Of a stretch of DNA of 64,000 bases, positions 34,068-42,964 are shown one piece after another. The position numbers and the translations under genes were made by a program. The stretch's first letter is position 1, and each line of letters begins with the position of its first letter. The DNA lies in contig JAYEJA010000049.1 in assembly GCA_034660395.1 (NCBI GenBank), forward strand, positions 1 through 64,000. Reading direction: 5' to 3'. This DNA is from JAQVEM01 sp034660395. Its GTDB lineage: Bacteria; Actinomycetota; Humimicrobiia; Humimicrobiales; Humimicrobiaceae. The notes under the pieces were generated by a model, which saw only the letters and a list, made by a program, of their open reading frames with translations, searched no databases and was not told the DNA's origin.

Positions 34068-35009
34068 ATGAATGACATTAAAGATTTAATAATTTCCAAA
34101 AATTTATCAAAGAAATATAACGGTCAGCTTGTAGTTGACAATTTTAGTATAAGCATTAAAAATGGTGAAATATTCGGCCTTCTGGGACCAAACGGCGCCG
34201 GGAAATCCACTATTATACTTATGATACTCGGACTAACAGAACCGACATCCGGCAGTATAAGCGTAGGCGGTTTTAATTCGACAAGGCAGCCGCTTAAAGT
34301 AAAGAGGATTACCGGTTATCTGCCTGAAAAGGTCGGTTTTTACGAAGACATGACAGCAATGGAGAACCTTTCATATACCGCAGAATTAAACAATATTCCT
34401 TACAGGGAAATTCCTTCTAAAATTGATGAGGTACTGGATACAGTTAGTTTATCAAAAAATAAAAAACAGCAGGTCAGGACATTTTCAAAAGGTATGAAAC
34501 AGAGACTTGGAATTGCCGATGTCCTTATAAAAGACCCACGCCTCATAATTTTTGACGAACTGACCGAAGGCCTGGACGTTAAAGTAGCAAATCAGATTCT
34601 ACAGACAATACTTGACCTTAATGCCAGTAAAAACATTACATTCCTTCTGTCATCCCACCAGCTAAACCTGGTACAAAAGGTTTGCTCCCGCGTAGGCATA
34701 TTATCCAGTGGAAAATTAATCAACCAGGGAAGTGTAGAAAGTCTGGGAAGAGAACTATTTGGCGGAGGAAAATACAGGATAGAAATCGAACTGGAGAAAA
34801 TAACAGGTAAGATAGCCGACAAGTTAAAAAAGCTTGATAAAGTTATAAGTGTCAATAAAACCGGTAAAAAATTTACGATTGTTTGCGATAAAGATATTAG
34901 ACAGGGCATATCACGTCTTGTTTCAAACGAAGGCATACTTCTAACCAGAATGGATATGAAAAAGGATGCACTTGAAGAAATTTATCTAAAATATTTTAAA
35001 GAGGAGTAA
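34068..35009 (+). CDS. ABC transporter ATP-binding protein
   Basis: A 313-aa ATPase of the ABC-2 export type. Walker A is GLLGPNGAGKST (37-48), the signature is TFSKGMKQRLG, and Walker B is RLIIFDELTEGLD, where Leu replaces the usual Pro after DE. The H-loop is in LLSSHQLNLV. A C-terminal regulatory-like domain of about 90 residues (220-313) is typical of this class. The gene lies between the NEW3 protein and the permease with 1-3 nt gaps, so the three are surely one operon and one complex. Confidence 0.93.
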   Translation: MNDIKDLIISKNLSKKYNGQLVVDNFSISIKNGEIFGLLGPNGAGKSTIILMILGLTEPTSGSISVGGFNSTRQPLKVKRITGYLPEKVGFYEDMTAMENLSYTAELNNIPYREIPSKIDEVLDTVSLSKNKKQQVRTFSKGMKQRLGIADVLIKDPRLIIFDELTEGLDVKVANQILQTILDLNASKNITFLLSSHQLNLVQKVCSRVGILSSGKLINQGSVESLGRELFGGGKYRIEIELEKITGKIADKLKKLDKVISVNKTGKKFTIVCDKDIRQGISRLVSNEGILLTRMDMKKDALEEIYLKYFKEE

Positions 35010-35010
35010 A

Positions 35011-35979
35011 ATGAGAAGCGTTTTAACCATATATAGAAAAGAGCTGTGCGACCATTTCAGCAGTAATAAATTTCTAATCCTTCTTTCTTTAATTTATATT
35101 GCAGGTCTTTCATCAACCTATGTGTCACTTACCAATATAAGGCAAGCCGCAAGCTCACTTGATGAACATGTATTTCTTTATTTATTTACTACAAAAGGAG
35201 ACATTCTTCCTTCCTTTATAACCTTTATTAGATTCTTTATTCCCATTATAGGAATAATATTTGGTTTTGATGCTATTAACAGCGAGAAAACCAGCGGCAA
35301 TTTAAGCAGGGTCCTTTCCCAGCCAATATACAGGGACAGTCTTATAAATAGTAAGTTTTTAGCCGGTATCACCACTTTAGGCATTATAATAGCAAGCATC
35401 GTATTTATTATCTCGGGAGTAGGTTTATTTTCAATCGGGGTACCCCCGACTTCTGAAGAAATCTTAAGGATATCCTTTTTTATATTCATCTGCATCTTTT
35501 ACGGCGGTTTCTGGATGGGGCTTTCGATACTTTTTTCAGTTATAATGGAAAAAACAGCTGCTTCAATACTTATAACCACAGCTATATGGATATTTCTTAT
35601 GTTCTTTCTCCCAATAATTGCGGATGCCATAGCCAATGCGATGGCACCGGTGTCAGATAATCCCACATTCACCGAGTTAGCAAGAAACTACAGTATCAGC
35701 AGTTCAATATCAAGAATATCACCTGCAACTCTTTTTAGCGAATCAATAATAGTCCTTCTTATGCCCATAGGAGGAAACTTAATTATTAATAATAAGGCTG
35801 GTTTAGTGCAATCCTACGAAATGCTGCAATCCGGCGAAATGCAGCTTAATCATCCCCTTTCACTCGGGCAGAGCCTGGTTCAGGTATGGCCTCAGCTTGT
35901 AGCCATAATAGCACTGGCTATTGTTTGCTTCGCAGTATCATATATTATATTTATGAGGCAGGAAATAAGGTCAACCTAA
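35011..35979 (+). CDS. ABC-2 type transporter permease
   Basis: A 322-aa membrane protein with about six transmembrane helices: one after residue 20, then FITFIRFFIPIIGIIFGF (about 70-87), LGIIIASIVFIISGVGLF, FFIFICIFYGGFWMGLSIL, ILITTAIWIFLMFFLPIIA and a last one at LVAIIALAIVCFAVSYIIF. NSEKTSGNLSRVLSQPIYRD is the coupling-loop signature of ABC-2 permeases (gldF/NosY-like). It overlaps the stop of the convergent DUF211 gene by four bases (CTAA). Confidence 0.9.
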   Translation: MRSVLTIYRKELCDHFSSNKFLILLSLIYIAGLSSTYVSLTNIRQAASSLDEHVFLYLFTTKGDILPSFITFIRFFIPIIGIIFGFDAINSEKTSGNLSRVLSQPIYRDSLINSKFLAGITTLGIIIASIVFIISGVGLFSIGVPPTSEEILRISFFIFICIFYGGFWMGLSILFSVIMEKTAASILITTAIWIFLMFFLPIIADAIANAMAPVSDNPTFTELARNYSISSSISRISPATLFSESIIVLLMPIGGNLIINNKAGLVQSYEMLQSGEMQLNHPLSLGQSLVQVWPQLVAIIALAIVCFAVSYIIFMRQEIRST

Positions 35980-36263
35980 TCCTGGTGAGTGGTAACTTCT
36001 TCAATCAGGCTTGTTCCTACCGATATCTTATCCAGGCTGTGTATTGAAGCACCATTCTGCTTTATAACCTGTTCGACCTGATCATAATCTATCGAATCGC
36101 CTTCACAGGTTATTTTAACATTTTCTACTTTCTGGTCCATTTCAATTAATGATATATCAACTCCATATACTCCGGGGAGGTCTGCCAGTTTGATTGAAAT
36201 TTCTACCATACCAGGCGAGTGCGGTTTAAGTACATCTAATACTATTCTTCTTATATTTGCCAA
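35976..36263 (-). CDS. DUF211 family protein
   Basis: A 95-aa protein that matches DUF211 along its length: IRRIVLDVLKPHSPGMVEIS at the N-terminus, DLPGVYGVDISLIEMDQ, ENVKITCEGDSIDYDQVE and GASIHSLDKISVG. The family forms a small ferredoxin-like fold and occurs mostly in archaea; the biological function is unknown, although metal binding has been discussed for relatives. It is the last gene after rluD and is separated from it by 52 nt. Confidence 0.88.
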   Translation of the reverse strand: MANIRRIVLDVLKPHSPGMVEISIKLADLPGVYGVDISLIEMDQKVENVKITCEGDSIDYDQVEQVIKQNGASIHSLDKISVGTSLIEEVTTHQD

Positions 36264-36315
36264 TTTATTATCTCCTTTTCTAAAAAATTAAAACATAAAA
36301 GCTTAAAATAACCGG

Positions 36316-37281
36316 TTATCTTTCCATCTTATATCTCCTCCTTAAATCTTTAAGGCATTCAAGTAAATCATCTGATAACTTATCTTCAGCAACAACCCTC
36401 TTTCCGGTTACAGGGTGTTCAAATTCCAATCTTTTTGCATGCAAAAACTGTCTTTTAATACCAAGTTCTTTTGCCAGTTTCTTTGAATTCCTGTTACCGT
36501 AAAGGGAATCACCTATTACCGGATGCTCTATATAGCTGAGGTGCACCCTGATTTGATGTGTTCTTCCGGTTTTTGGGCTCACATCCAGTAATGTCGAATA
36601 TTTAAACTCCTCCTTTATCTCAAACCTGGTTACCGAATCCCTTCCTCCATCAATCGATATATTCATTTTTTTTCTATCAAGTCTGGAACGTCCTATTGGG
36701 AGAACAACCTCTCCCTTTTCCTCAAAAAACCTGCCCCACACCAGTGCAGCATAGGTCTTCTTTATTTCCCTCTTCTTAAACTTGTCCGATAATAATCTAT
36801 GGGTTTTGTTGTCCTTTGCTATTATAAGAAGACCTGAAGTATCTCTGTCCAGTCTATGGACAATCCCCAGCCTTTCTATACCCGATACATCTGATAATTT
36901 ATCATAATGATAAAGCAATGCATTTACCAGTGTTCCTTTATTAAAACCCCTGACCGGATGGGTTAACATCCCGGCTTCTTTTGATAAAACCAGCAAATAC
37001 CGGTCTTCATATAATATTTTTAAATCTATCTTCTGCGGTTCTATTGAAGTGACTGAATCTCTTTCTCCGGGATATTCTAAAGTTATTAAATCCTTCTCAG
37101 AAACATTATAGTGCTTATTCACACTTTTATCGTTTACTTTCGCCTTTCCCCTTCTTATTATGCCCTGGATGCAGCTTCTCGATAAATCATCTATCCTGGC
37201 AGATAAAAACTTATCTACTCTCTGGCCAGAGCTACCGGCATCTACTACAAACTTTAAAATGCTTTCAGACTTTTTATTCAA
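36316..37281 (-). CDS. RluA/RluD-family 23S rRNA pseudouridine synthase
   Basis: A 321-aa pseudouridine synthase. It has an N-terminal S4 domain (QRVDKFLSARIDDLSRSCIQ) and the RluA catalytic domain with HRLDRDTSGLLIIAKD, whose Asp is the nucleophile. TGRTHQIRVHLSYIEHPVIGD is the second signature. The length is that of RluD. It follows lspA by 8 nt; lspA-rluD is a very common pair. The exact target uridines cannot be read, but RluD-type 23S sites are likely. Confidence 0.93.
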   Translation of the reverse strand: MNKKSESILKFVVDAGSSGQRVDKFLSARIDDLSRSCIQGIIRRGKAKVNDKSVNKHYNVSEKDLITLEYPGERDSVTSIEPQKIDLKILYEDRYLLVLSKEAGMLTHPVRGFNKGTLVNALLYHYDKLSDVSGIERLGIVHRLDRDTSGLLIIAKDNKTHRLLSDKFKKREIKKTYAALVWGRFFEEKGEVVLPIGRSRLDRKKMNISIDGGRDSVTRFEIKEEFKYSTLLDVSPKTGRTHQIRVHLSYIEHPVIGDSLYGNRNSKKLAKELGIKRQFLHAKRLEFEHPVTGKRVVAEDKLSDDLLECLKDLRRRYKMER

Positions 37282-37289
37282 TTCCTCTC

Positions 37290-37787
37290 TTAAACTTTTT
37301 TCTTTTTAAAATACTCCCTGAGTATTATTATAATAGTAATGCAAAAACCGACATTTATAAAGAGATCGGCTACATTAAAGACTGCTCCAAAAAAAGAAAA
37401 ATTTAAAAAGTCCGTAACCTCTCCCGCGAAATATCTGTCAACAAGGTTCCCCATCGCTCCACCAAGTATAAAACCAAGTGATATATTATAAAAAACAGAG
37501 TTTAAATTAATTATAGCTTTTAAAAAAATTATTAAGAAAATGGCAATAATAGATACTACAGTCAGGACCCTGGTATACCCCTGGAACATTCCAAAAGCTG
37601 CGCCTGTATTATTAATAGGAGTTATATAAAAAAACCCTTTTATCACCTCTATGGAATTATTCATAGGAATTTTCTGGACCACTATATACTTTGTTACCTG
37701 GTCTGCAACAAGTATGACAGCAGCACTTATTATAAAATACAGATTCATAAAAATGCTTCTGCTTATTCTTTTATCCACTTTAAACAA
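37290..37787 (-). CDS. lspA: Lipoprotein signal peptidase (signal peptidase II)
   Basis: Membrane aspartyl protease that removes signal peptides from prolipoproteins. The 165-aa protein has four hydrophobic helices, NNTGAAFGMF (about 59-68), and the two catalytic aspartates in GGAMGNLVDRYFAGEVTDF and FNVADLFINVG. The two lipoproteins at 28.7 and 49.0 kb are its likely clients. Its start overlaps the ileS stop by 8 nt. Confidence 0.96.
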   Translation of the reverse strand: MFKVDKRISRSIFMNLYFIISAAVILVADQVTKYIVVQKIPMNNSIEVIKGFFYITPINNTGAAFGMFQGYTRVLTVVSIIAIFLIIFLKAIINLNSVFYNISLGFILGGAMGNLVDRYFAGEVTDFLNFSFFGAVFNVADLFINVGFCITIIIILREYFKKKKV

Positions 37788-40700
37788 TACTCCCCGTAAC
37801 TCTTATGCCAATCTTTATTTTCCTATCGTTAACCTTTACTTCTTTTACAAACATATCATCCTTAAAATCATGACCCATCGACTTGCTAAGAGTTTCTTTC
37901 ATTATATAATTTCTAAACTTTTTCAGAATATCTTCTTTTATACCGGGCTCAATGGCGAGGTCAATAGTGTTTTCTATCTTAAAATCCGCTTCTTTTCTCA
38001 AATTCTGTACCTGATGGACAAGCTCCCTGCAGAGCCCTTCTTCCAGAAGGTTTTCCGGTATAACTGTTGGAATGCCTGCAGTTATTTCACCATCACTTTC
38101 TATCCCAAGACCTTCCTTATTACTGACCTCAACAATTATCTCTTCAGGCAATAACTCTATATGTTTTCCATCTATAGCCAGACTTATATTTTTACCATTT
38201 TTAACTTTTAGAGCTGTGCGCACCAGGTCTTCCGAAAGCAGCTTCTTTTTTATCCCGGGGACCATACTGCCGTATTTCTTGCCCAGTATTGAAAGATTGG
38301 GCTTTATATCATATGAAACCAGCTCATTAATATCCCCGGCAAATTCTATTTTCTTAACATTAAGTTCACTGGTTATAATGCCTTTGAGATGATTGACGGC
38401 TTCCTTCTTCCCTTTATCCTCATCAAAATACAGGGTTACTTTCTCAACCGGCTGCCTTATTTTTATGCGGGTCTTACTTCTTACCGCCCTGCCAAGATTA
38501 ACAACCCTCCGTGCTATATCCATTTTAAAACTCAAGTCCTTATCTATAAGGTTCTCATCATGAGCAGGATACTCCTCCAGGTGGACGCTTTCTTTGCCCT
38601 TGCCGATGCTGCCTGTCAGGTTTCCATATATTTCTTCACTTAAATAAGGTATAAAAGGCGCGCACAATCTGGTAATTTCTACCAGGCACTCATAGAGAGT
38701 TTTATATGCGCTTATTTTATCCCTGTCCTCTTCACTCTTCCAGAACCTTCTCCTGCTCCTCCTTACATACCAGTTAGATAGAACATCGACAAAATTCTGT
38801 ATGGCTCTGCCGCTTTCGGTGACATTAAAATCATCCATAAGCTCATTTACCTTCTTTATAGTAGAGTTGAGCTCTGATAATATCCAGCGGTCAATTTCTA
38901 ATCTTTCTTCTACCTTAAGGTCATGCCCGTAAGGATTAAAATTATCTATATTGGCATATATCACAAAAAAAGTATAAGTATTCCACAGGGTAAGTATAAA
39001 TTTCCTGATAACCTCATCAATAGCCTTCATAGAGAAATTTTTAGTCAGCCATGGAGACACACCGGTAAAGAAATACCACCTTATAGAATCTGCTCCCTGC
39101 TTGTTAAGTATATCCCAGGGATTTATTACGTTCCCTCTGGACTTGGACATTTTTTGTCCGTTTTCATCGTTTATAAGACCCAGGCAAAGAACATTTTTAA
39201 AACTTGTTTTTTTAAACAGCAGTGTCGATATTGCAAGCAGGGTATAGAACCATCCTCTTGTCTGGTCAATTGCTTCACAAATGAAATCTGCAGGAAAATT
39301 ATCCTTAAACAATTCTTTGTTTTCAAAAGGGTAATGGAATTGCGCATAAGGCATTGAGCCGGAATCAAACCATACATCTATTACCTCGGGTACCCTTCTC
39401 ATTTCTTTTCCGCATTCCGGACATTTTATAACAATGTCATCTACATACGGCCTGTGAAGGTCCAGCTTTCCAGGCAGGTTAACCGCTTTCTCCTTAAGTT
39501 CCTCTATGCTCCCTATGCATACCTTATGACCATTTTCATCCAACCATACAGGCAGCGGTGTTCCCCAGTATCTTTCCCTGGTAAGGGCCCAATCAATATT
39601 TCCTTCAAGCCACTTTCCAAATCTCCCATACTTTATGTGTTCCGGAAACCATCTAACCCCTTCATTGGACTTTAAAAGGTCTTTCTTTATTTTAGAAGTT
39701 TTTATATACCAGCTCTTCTTGGCATAATATACAAGTCTGCTGTTACATCGCCAGCAAAAAGGATACGGGTGCTTTATTTTCTTAACGCCAAAAAGTAATT
39801 TCCTTTCCTCAAGCTCTTTTATTACTTCCGGATTTGATTTCTCTATATTCAATCCGGCAAATTTTTTAACTTCCTTCTTGAACCTTCCTTCTTCATCTAC
39901 CATCTGTACAAGCGGCAGGTTATTTTCTTTTCCCGCATTCATATCATCTTCACCGAAAGCAGGCGCGATATGAACAATACCGGTACCTTCTTCAACAGAT
40001 ACAAAATCGCCTCCTATTATTTTAAAGGCATTTTTATCTCCCCCTGCATAATCATAAATAGGGCTATATCCGGAGGAGATAATCTCACTGCCCTTAAAAG
40101 TCCTGCAAATATTATATTCTGCGTCTTCACCAAGCACGTCTCCAACCAGATTTTTTGCCATTATTAATTTTTCGCCTTTATATTCCACTTCTGCATAATC
40201 AGCATCCCTTTTTACCGCTGCAGCCGCATTTGATATAAGAGTCCATGGGGTTGTCGTCCAGACAAGAAAATATGTATTTTCTTTCTCCCCATGTGGAAAT
40301 TTAACCATTATTGAGTAATCTTCCACTTCCTTATATCCAAGTGCTATCTCGTGGGATGACAGGGCTGTCCCGCAGCGCGGACAATAAGGAACAATCTTAT
40401 AGTCCTGATAAAGCAAATCCTTATCCCATATATTTTTTAATATCCACCATACAGTTTCTATATAATCATTTTTAAATGTCAGATAAGCATTATCCATATC
40501 CAGCCAGAAACCGATACGTCTGGTAAGTTTTTGCCATTCCTCTTCATATTTCATAACACTCTGCCTGCACATCTTATTAAACTTCTCAATGCCAATTTCT
40601 TCTATTTCTTTTTTTGAATTAATATTCAGCTCTTTCTCGACTTCAAGCTCCACAGGAAGACCATGTGTATCCCAGCCGGCTTTTCTCGGTACATCGTAGC

Positions 40701-40926
40701 CCTTCATGGTTTTATATCTTGGAAAAATATCCTTATAGACACGGGAAAGGATATGATGAACACCCGGCGCACCGTTGGCAGTAGGGGGACCCTCGTAAAA
40801 AACAAACCTTTCCTTACCTTTGTTTTTTTCAAGAGTCTTTTTGAAAATATTATTCTTATCCCAGAATTTTAGGATTTTTTCTTCCAGTTTTACTAAATCA
40901 ACGTTACTATCAACCTTTTTAAACAT
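37780..40926 (-). CDS. ileS: Isoleucyl-tRNA synthetase
   Basis: Charges tRNA(Ile). The 1048-aa class I enzyme has the HIGH-type motif in GPPTANGAPGVHHILSR (the GVHH form), the CP1 editing domain with TTPWTLISN, the KMSKS motif in QKMSKSRGNVINPWD, and cysteine pairs YCPRCGTALSSHE, FCWRCNSRLVYY and CPECGKEM. This long form and the YKDIFPRYKTMKG context match the Thermus/eukaryote-like IleS class, which in other species is associated with low mupirocin sensitivity. The 77-nt upstream gap has no T-box. It overlaps lspA. Confidence 0.96.
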   Translation of the reverse strand: MFKKVDSNVDLVKLEEKILKFWDKNNIFKKTLEKNKGKERFVFYEGPPTANGAPGVHHILSRVYKDIFPRYKTMKGYDVPRKAGWDTHGLPVELEVEKELNINSKKEIEEIGIEKFNKMCRQSVMKYEEEWQKLTRRIGFWLDMDNAYLTFKNDYIETVWWILKNIWDKDLLYQDYKIVPYCPRCGTALSSHEIALGYKEVEDYSIMVKFPHGEKENTYFLVWTTTPWTLISNAAAAVKRDADYAEVEYKGEKLIMAKNLVGDVLGEDAEYNICRTFKGSEIISSGYSPIYDYAGGDKNAFKIIGGDFVSVEEGTGIVHIAPAFGEDDMNAGKENNLPLVQMVDEEGRFKKEVKKFAGLNIEKSNPEVIKELEERKLLFGVKKIKHPYPFCWRCNSRLVYYAKKSWYIKTSKIKKDLLKSNEGVRWFPEHIKYGRFGKWLEGNIDWALTRERYWGTPLPVWLDENGHKVCIGSIEELKEKAVNLPGKLDLHRPYVDDIVIKCPECGKEMRRVPEVIDVWFDSGSMPYAQFHYPFENKELFKDNFPADFICEAIDQTRGWFYTLLAISTLLFKKTSFKNVLCLGLINDENGQKMSKSRGNVINPWDILNKQGADSIRWYFFTGVSPWLTKNFSMKAIDEVIRKFILTLWNTYTFFVIYANIDNFNPYGHDLKVEERLEIDRWILSELNSTIKKVNELMDDFNVTESGRAIQNFVDVLSNWYVRRSRRRFWKSEEDRDKISAYKTLYECLVEITRLCAPFIPYLSEEIYGNLTGSIGKGKESVHLEEYPAHDENLIDKDLSFKMDIARRVVNLGRAVRSKTRIKIRQPVEKVTLYFDEDKGKKEAVNHLKGIITSELNVKKIEFAGDINELVSYDIKPNLSILGKKYGSMVPGIKKKLLSEDLVRTALKVKNGKNISLAIDGKHIELLPEEIIVEVSNKEGLGIESDGEITAGIPTVIPENLLEEGLCRELVHQVQNLRKEADFKIENTIDLAIEPGIKEDILKKFRNYIMKETLSKSMGHDFKDDMFVKEVKVNDRKIKIGIRVTGSIV

Positions 40927-41003
40927 AAACCCAATACCCTCAAAATATCCTGTTTTTACAAATTATGACTCCAAAACTATTTAATAAATTTTATATAATT
41001 AGA

Positions 41004-41804
41004 TTAATTTTGTGAAGTAGAAATATCACTGTCCCCGATAAGCTCCTGCAGGATTTTTGCTGACCTCACTGCCTGTGCTTTATAATGGTTATTAAAGTAG
41101 ACCATGGTTTTCCCTGTGTTTGCAGCCACCTTTTTAATCCCTGGCACCCACTCTGCCAGCTCTTCCCTGCTGTAGAGATAGTCATATCTCTGGTAAGAAA
41201 ATTTTGGGTTCCACCAGTTAAGATTATTTCTGCCGTGAAATCTTATATAACCGTTTTTACTGGTATTAATACCTGTGGGCGGCAATAAACCTTTAAGGCG
41301 GGGTTCATCAACATTGCAGAACCCTATATCTGATTCCGTTAAACAGTTGAAAGTTTTATCCTTTAACCAGCTATTATTTCTAAATTCTGCACAGAGCTCC
41401 AGATCCTTAAAACTTTCCCTGATGCTCTTAAGATAATCGCAATTCTTTGTGCTAAATTTAAAAGACCACGGAAACTGTATTAGTACGGCACCCATCCTTT
41501 TACTCTTAATAAAAGGTTGAAGTGATGAAACAAACTGACTTATATCCTCTGATTTAAAATCTCTGGAATGTGTAACACCGCTATGGGCTTTTACCGAGAA
41601 AATAAAATCACTGTCCACCTTATCAGCCATTCCCTTAAATATTCGGGGGTATGGCAGCTTATAATAAGTAAAATTGATTTCTACAGTATTAAAAAATTTA
41701 CTATAGTATTTTAGCTTCTCTTTTTTATCAAGTTCCGACGGATAAAAATTAATATTCCAATCTTCGTAGCTATATCCGGAAGTTCCAATAAAAATATTCC
41801 TCAT
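41004..41804 (-). CDS. DUF72 family protein (YecE-like)
   Basis: A 266-aa TIM-barrel protein. The N-terminus FIGTSGYSYEDWNINFYP is the DUF72 signature, followed by FNTVEINFTYYKLP, FSVKAHSGVTHSRDF and GYIRFHGRNNLNWWN; the C-terminus TMVYFNNHYKAQAVRSA is also characteristic. Function is not established; some relatives are linked to nucleic acid repair or to iron-sulfur proteins. It follows the thioredoxin gene by 4 nt. Confidence 0.9.
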   Translation of the reverse strand: MRNIFIGTSGYSYEDWNINFYPSELDKKEKLKYYSKFFNTVEINFTYYKLPYPRIFKGMADKVDSDFIFSVKAHSGVTHSRDFKSEDISQFVSSLQPFIKSKRMGAVLIQFPWSFKFSTKNCDYLKSIRESFKDLELCAEFRNNSWLKDKTFNCLTESDIGFCNVDEPRLKGLLPPTGINTSKNGYIRFHGRNNLNWWNPKFSYQRYDYLYSREELAEWVPGIKKVAANTGKTMVYFNNHYKAQAVRSAKILQELIGDSDISTSQN

Positions 41805-41808
41805 TAAT

Positions 41809-42135
41809 CTATAAAAATTGAGAAAGCTCGCTTAATATTTTGTCTTTAGGCATGGCACCTACAAGAACCTTTGCTATATCTCCGCTTTTAAACAGCAGCA
41901 GTGTGGGAATACTGCTTATACCGTATTTCATGGCTGTATTTCTATTCTCATCTACATTAAGCCTGCCAATTTTCAAATCATCTCCTCTTTCCTTTACCAG
42001 TTTTTCAATCTCGGGCTCTATTAACCTGCAGGGACCGCACCATACGGCCCAGAAGTCTACCAGAACCGGCTTCTCGTAATTAATTACTTCACTGTCAAAA
42101 TTTGAATCTGTAAATTGATGAACAACTTCAGACAT
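41809..42135 (-). CDS. trxA: Thioredoxin
   Basis: A 108-aa thioredoxin with the redox motif WCGPC (32-36) in LVDFWAVWCGPCRLIEPEI and the cis-proline loop in GISSIPTLLLFKSG. Length and fold are canonical, without signal peptide, so cytoplasmic. No reductase gene is in the window. It is followed by the DUF72 gene and is probably co-transcribed. Confidence 0.96.
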   Translation of the reverse strand: MSEVVHQFTDSNFDSEVINYEKPVLVDFWAVWCGPCRLIEPEIEKLVKERGDDLKIGRLNVDENRNTAMKYGISSIPTLLLFKSGDIAKVLVGAMPKDKILSELSQFL

Positions 42136-42196
42136 TACTACTCCTTCTAATAATACTTTTTCATTTTTTAAAACGATTCTTTATGAAATTCTTTAA

Positions 42197-42454
42197 TCAC
42201 AGATATTCTATCATCTCAATTTTTTCTACATTTATAAAAACAATTTCCCTTACGGCCTTCTCATTATCCATGATTTTCCCGGAACCATCTATATAAATAA
42301 CTTCTGCATCAGACACCGGTATGAATTTATCTTTTTGCGAGGTGATATAGTCACTCAATCTTCCATTTATCAGAGTATGAACCGTACCCCTGACAATACT
42401 TGATTCAGTCTTAATTTTTACCTTTACCTTTTGCTTTTCAATCTTCATCTGCAT
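42197..42454 (-). CDS. Small DUF6812-like protein
   Basis: An 85-aa protein with mainly beta-strand pattern: VKVKIKTESSIVRGTVHTL, NGRLSDYITSQKDKFIPVSD, AEVIYIDG and REIVFINVEKIEMIEYL. The order RGTVH, GRLSDY, FIPVSDAEV and an INVEKI end resembles the DUF6812 family found in cyanobacteria and other lineages. Function is unknown. It is 61 nt upstream of thioredoxin and could be the first gene of that unit. Confidence 0.7.
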   Translation of the reverse strand: MQMKIEKQKVKVKIKTESSIVRGTVHTLINGRLSDYITSQKDKFIPVSDAEVIYIDGSGKIMDNEKAVREIVFINVEKIEMIEYL

Positions 42455-42608
42455 GGTATTGAAACCTCCGTTATTAATTCTGAGAAGATATTATCAGAGG
42501 TATTTTTTTTAGTCAAATAAATCATTTATTATTAATCAAATATTTAAAATAAATACATTAATACCTGATTTATAATAAAATTTTTATATAATTTGTATTA
42601 ATATTGTA

Positions 42609-42636
42609 TTGTTTTTAACAGGTAATATACTATAAT
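42609..42636 (+). promoter_or_regulatory. Promoter of the zinc-ribbon gene
   Basis: TTGTTT (42609-42614), 16-nt spacer, TATAAT (42631-42636), start near 42643, leader about 40 nt. Confidence 0.5.
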
Positions 42637-42683
42637 AACTTATAATTACTTAATTAATTTCATAAACTGCAATGGAGGTAACA

Positions 42684-42902
42684 ATGTACAAATGCATGAA
42701 ATGCGGAAACACCTATAAGTTCATAGGTACTGTAAAGGAAGAAGGAAAAGCATATATTTATCAGAATCCGGATAATAAAAATACACCTGATTCCATTACA
42801 TGGGCTTTTATGGCAACGGACAATAACTGGAAAAGTTCACATAATGCAGTCAGGTGTTTTTACTGCAATTCAACCGAAATAGCAAAAATTGATTTACCAT
42901 AA
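42684..42902 (+). CDS. Small zinc-ribbon protein
   Basis: A 72-aa protein with two CxxC pairs: MYKCMKCGNTYKFIG at the N-terminus and CFYCNSTEI near the C-terminus, forming a predicted rubredoxin-like zinc ribbon. The middle (TWAFMATDNNWKSSHNAV) contains two Trp. I set the start at the ATG at 42684, five bases after GGAGG; an upstream ATG at 42672 lies before that site. Function is unknown. It is a monocistronic unit with its own promoter. Confidence 0.72.
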   Translation: MYKCMKCGNTYKFIGTVKEEGKAYIYQNPDNKNTPDSITWAFMATDNNWKSSHNAVRCFYCNSTEIAKIDLP

Positions 42903-42930
42903 TCTTCTATAGACCGAAATCATTTCAATC

Positions 42931-42964
42931 AAGCAACCGGGGGTGCTTTAATGTTCTTTTTTAA
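42931..42964 (+). terminator. Possible terminator after the zinc-ribbon gene
   Basis: AAGCA and TGCTT (42931-42935 and 42944-42948) pair, with CC/GG inside next to a one-base bulge, followed by TTAATGTTCTTTTTT. It overlaps the end of the convergent nucleotidyltransferase gene. Confidence 0.4.

Noticed and set aside
40927..41003. T-box leader before ileS
   Set aside because: The gap is 77 nt and lacks the T-box sequence and an obvious specifier stem.
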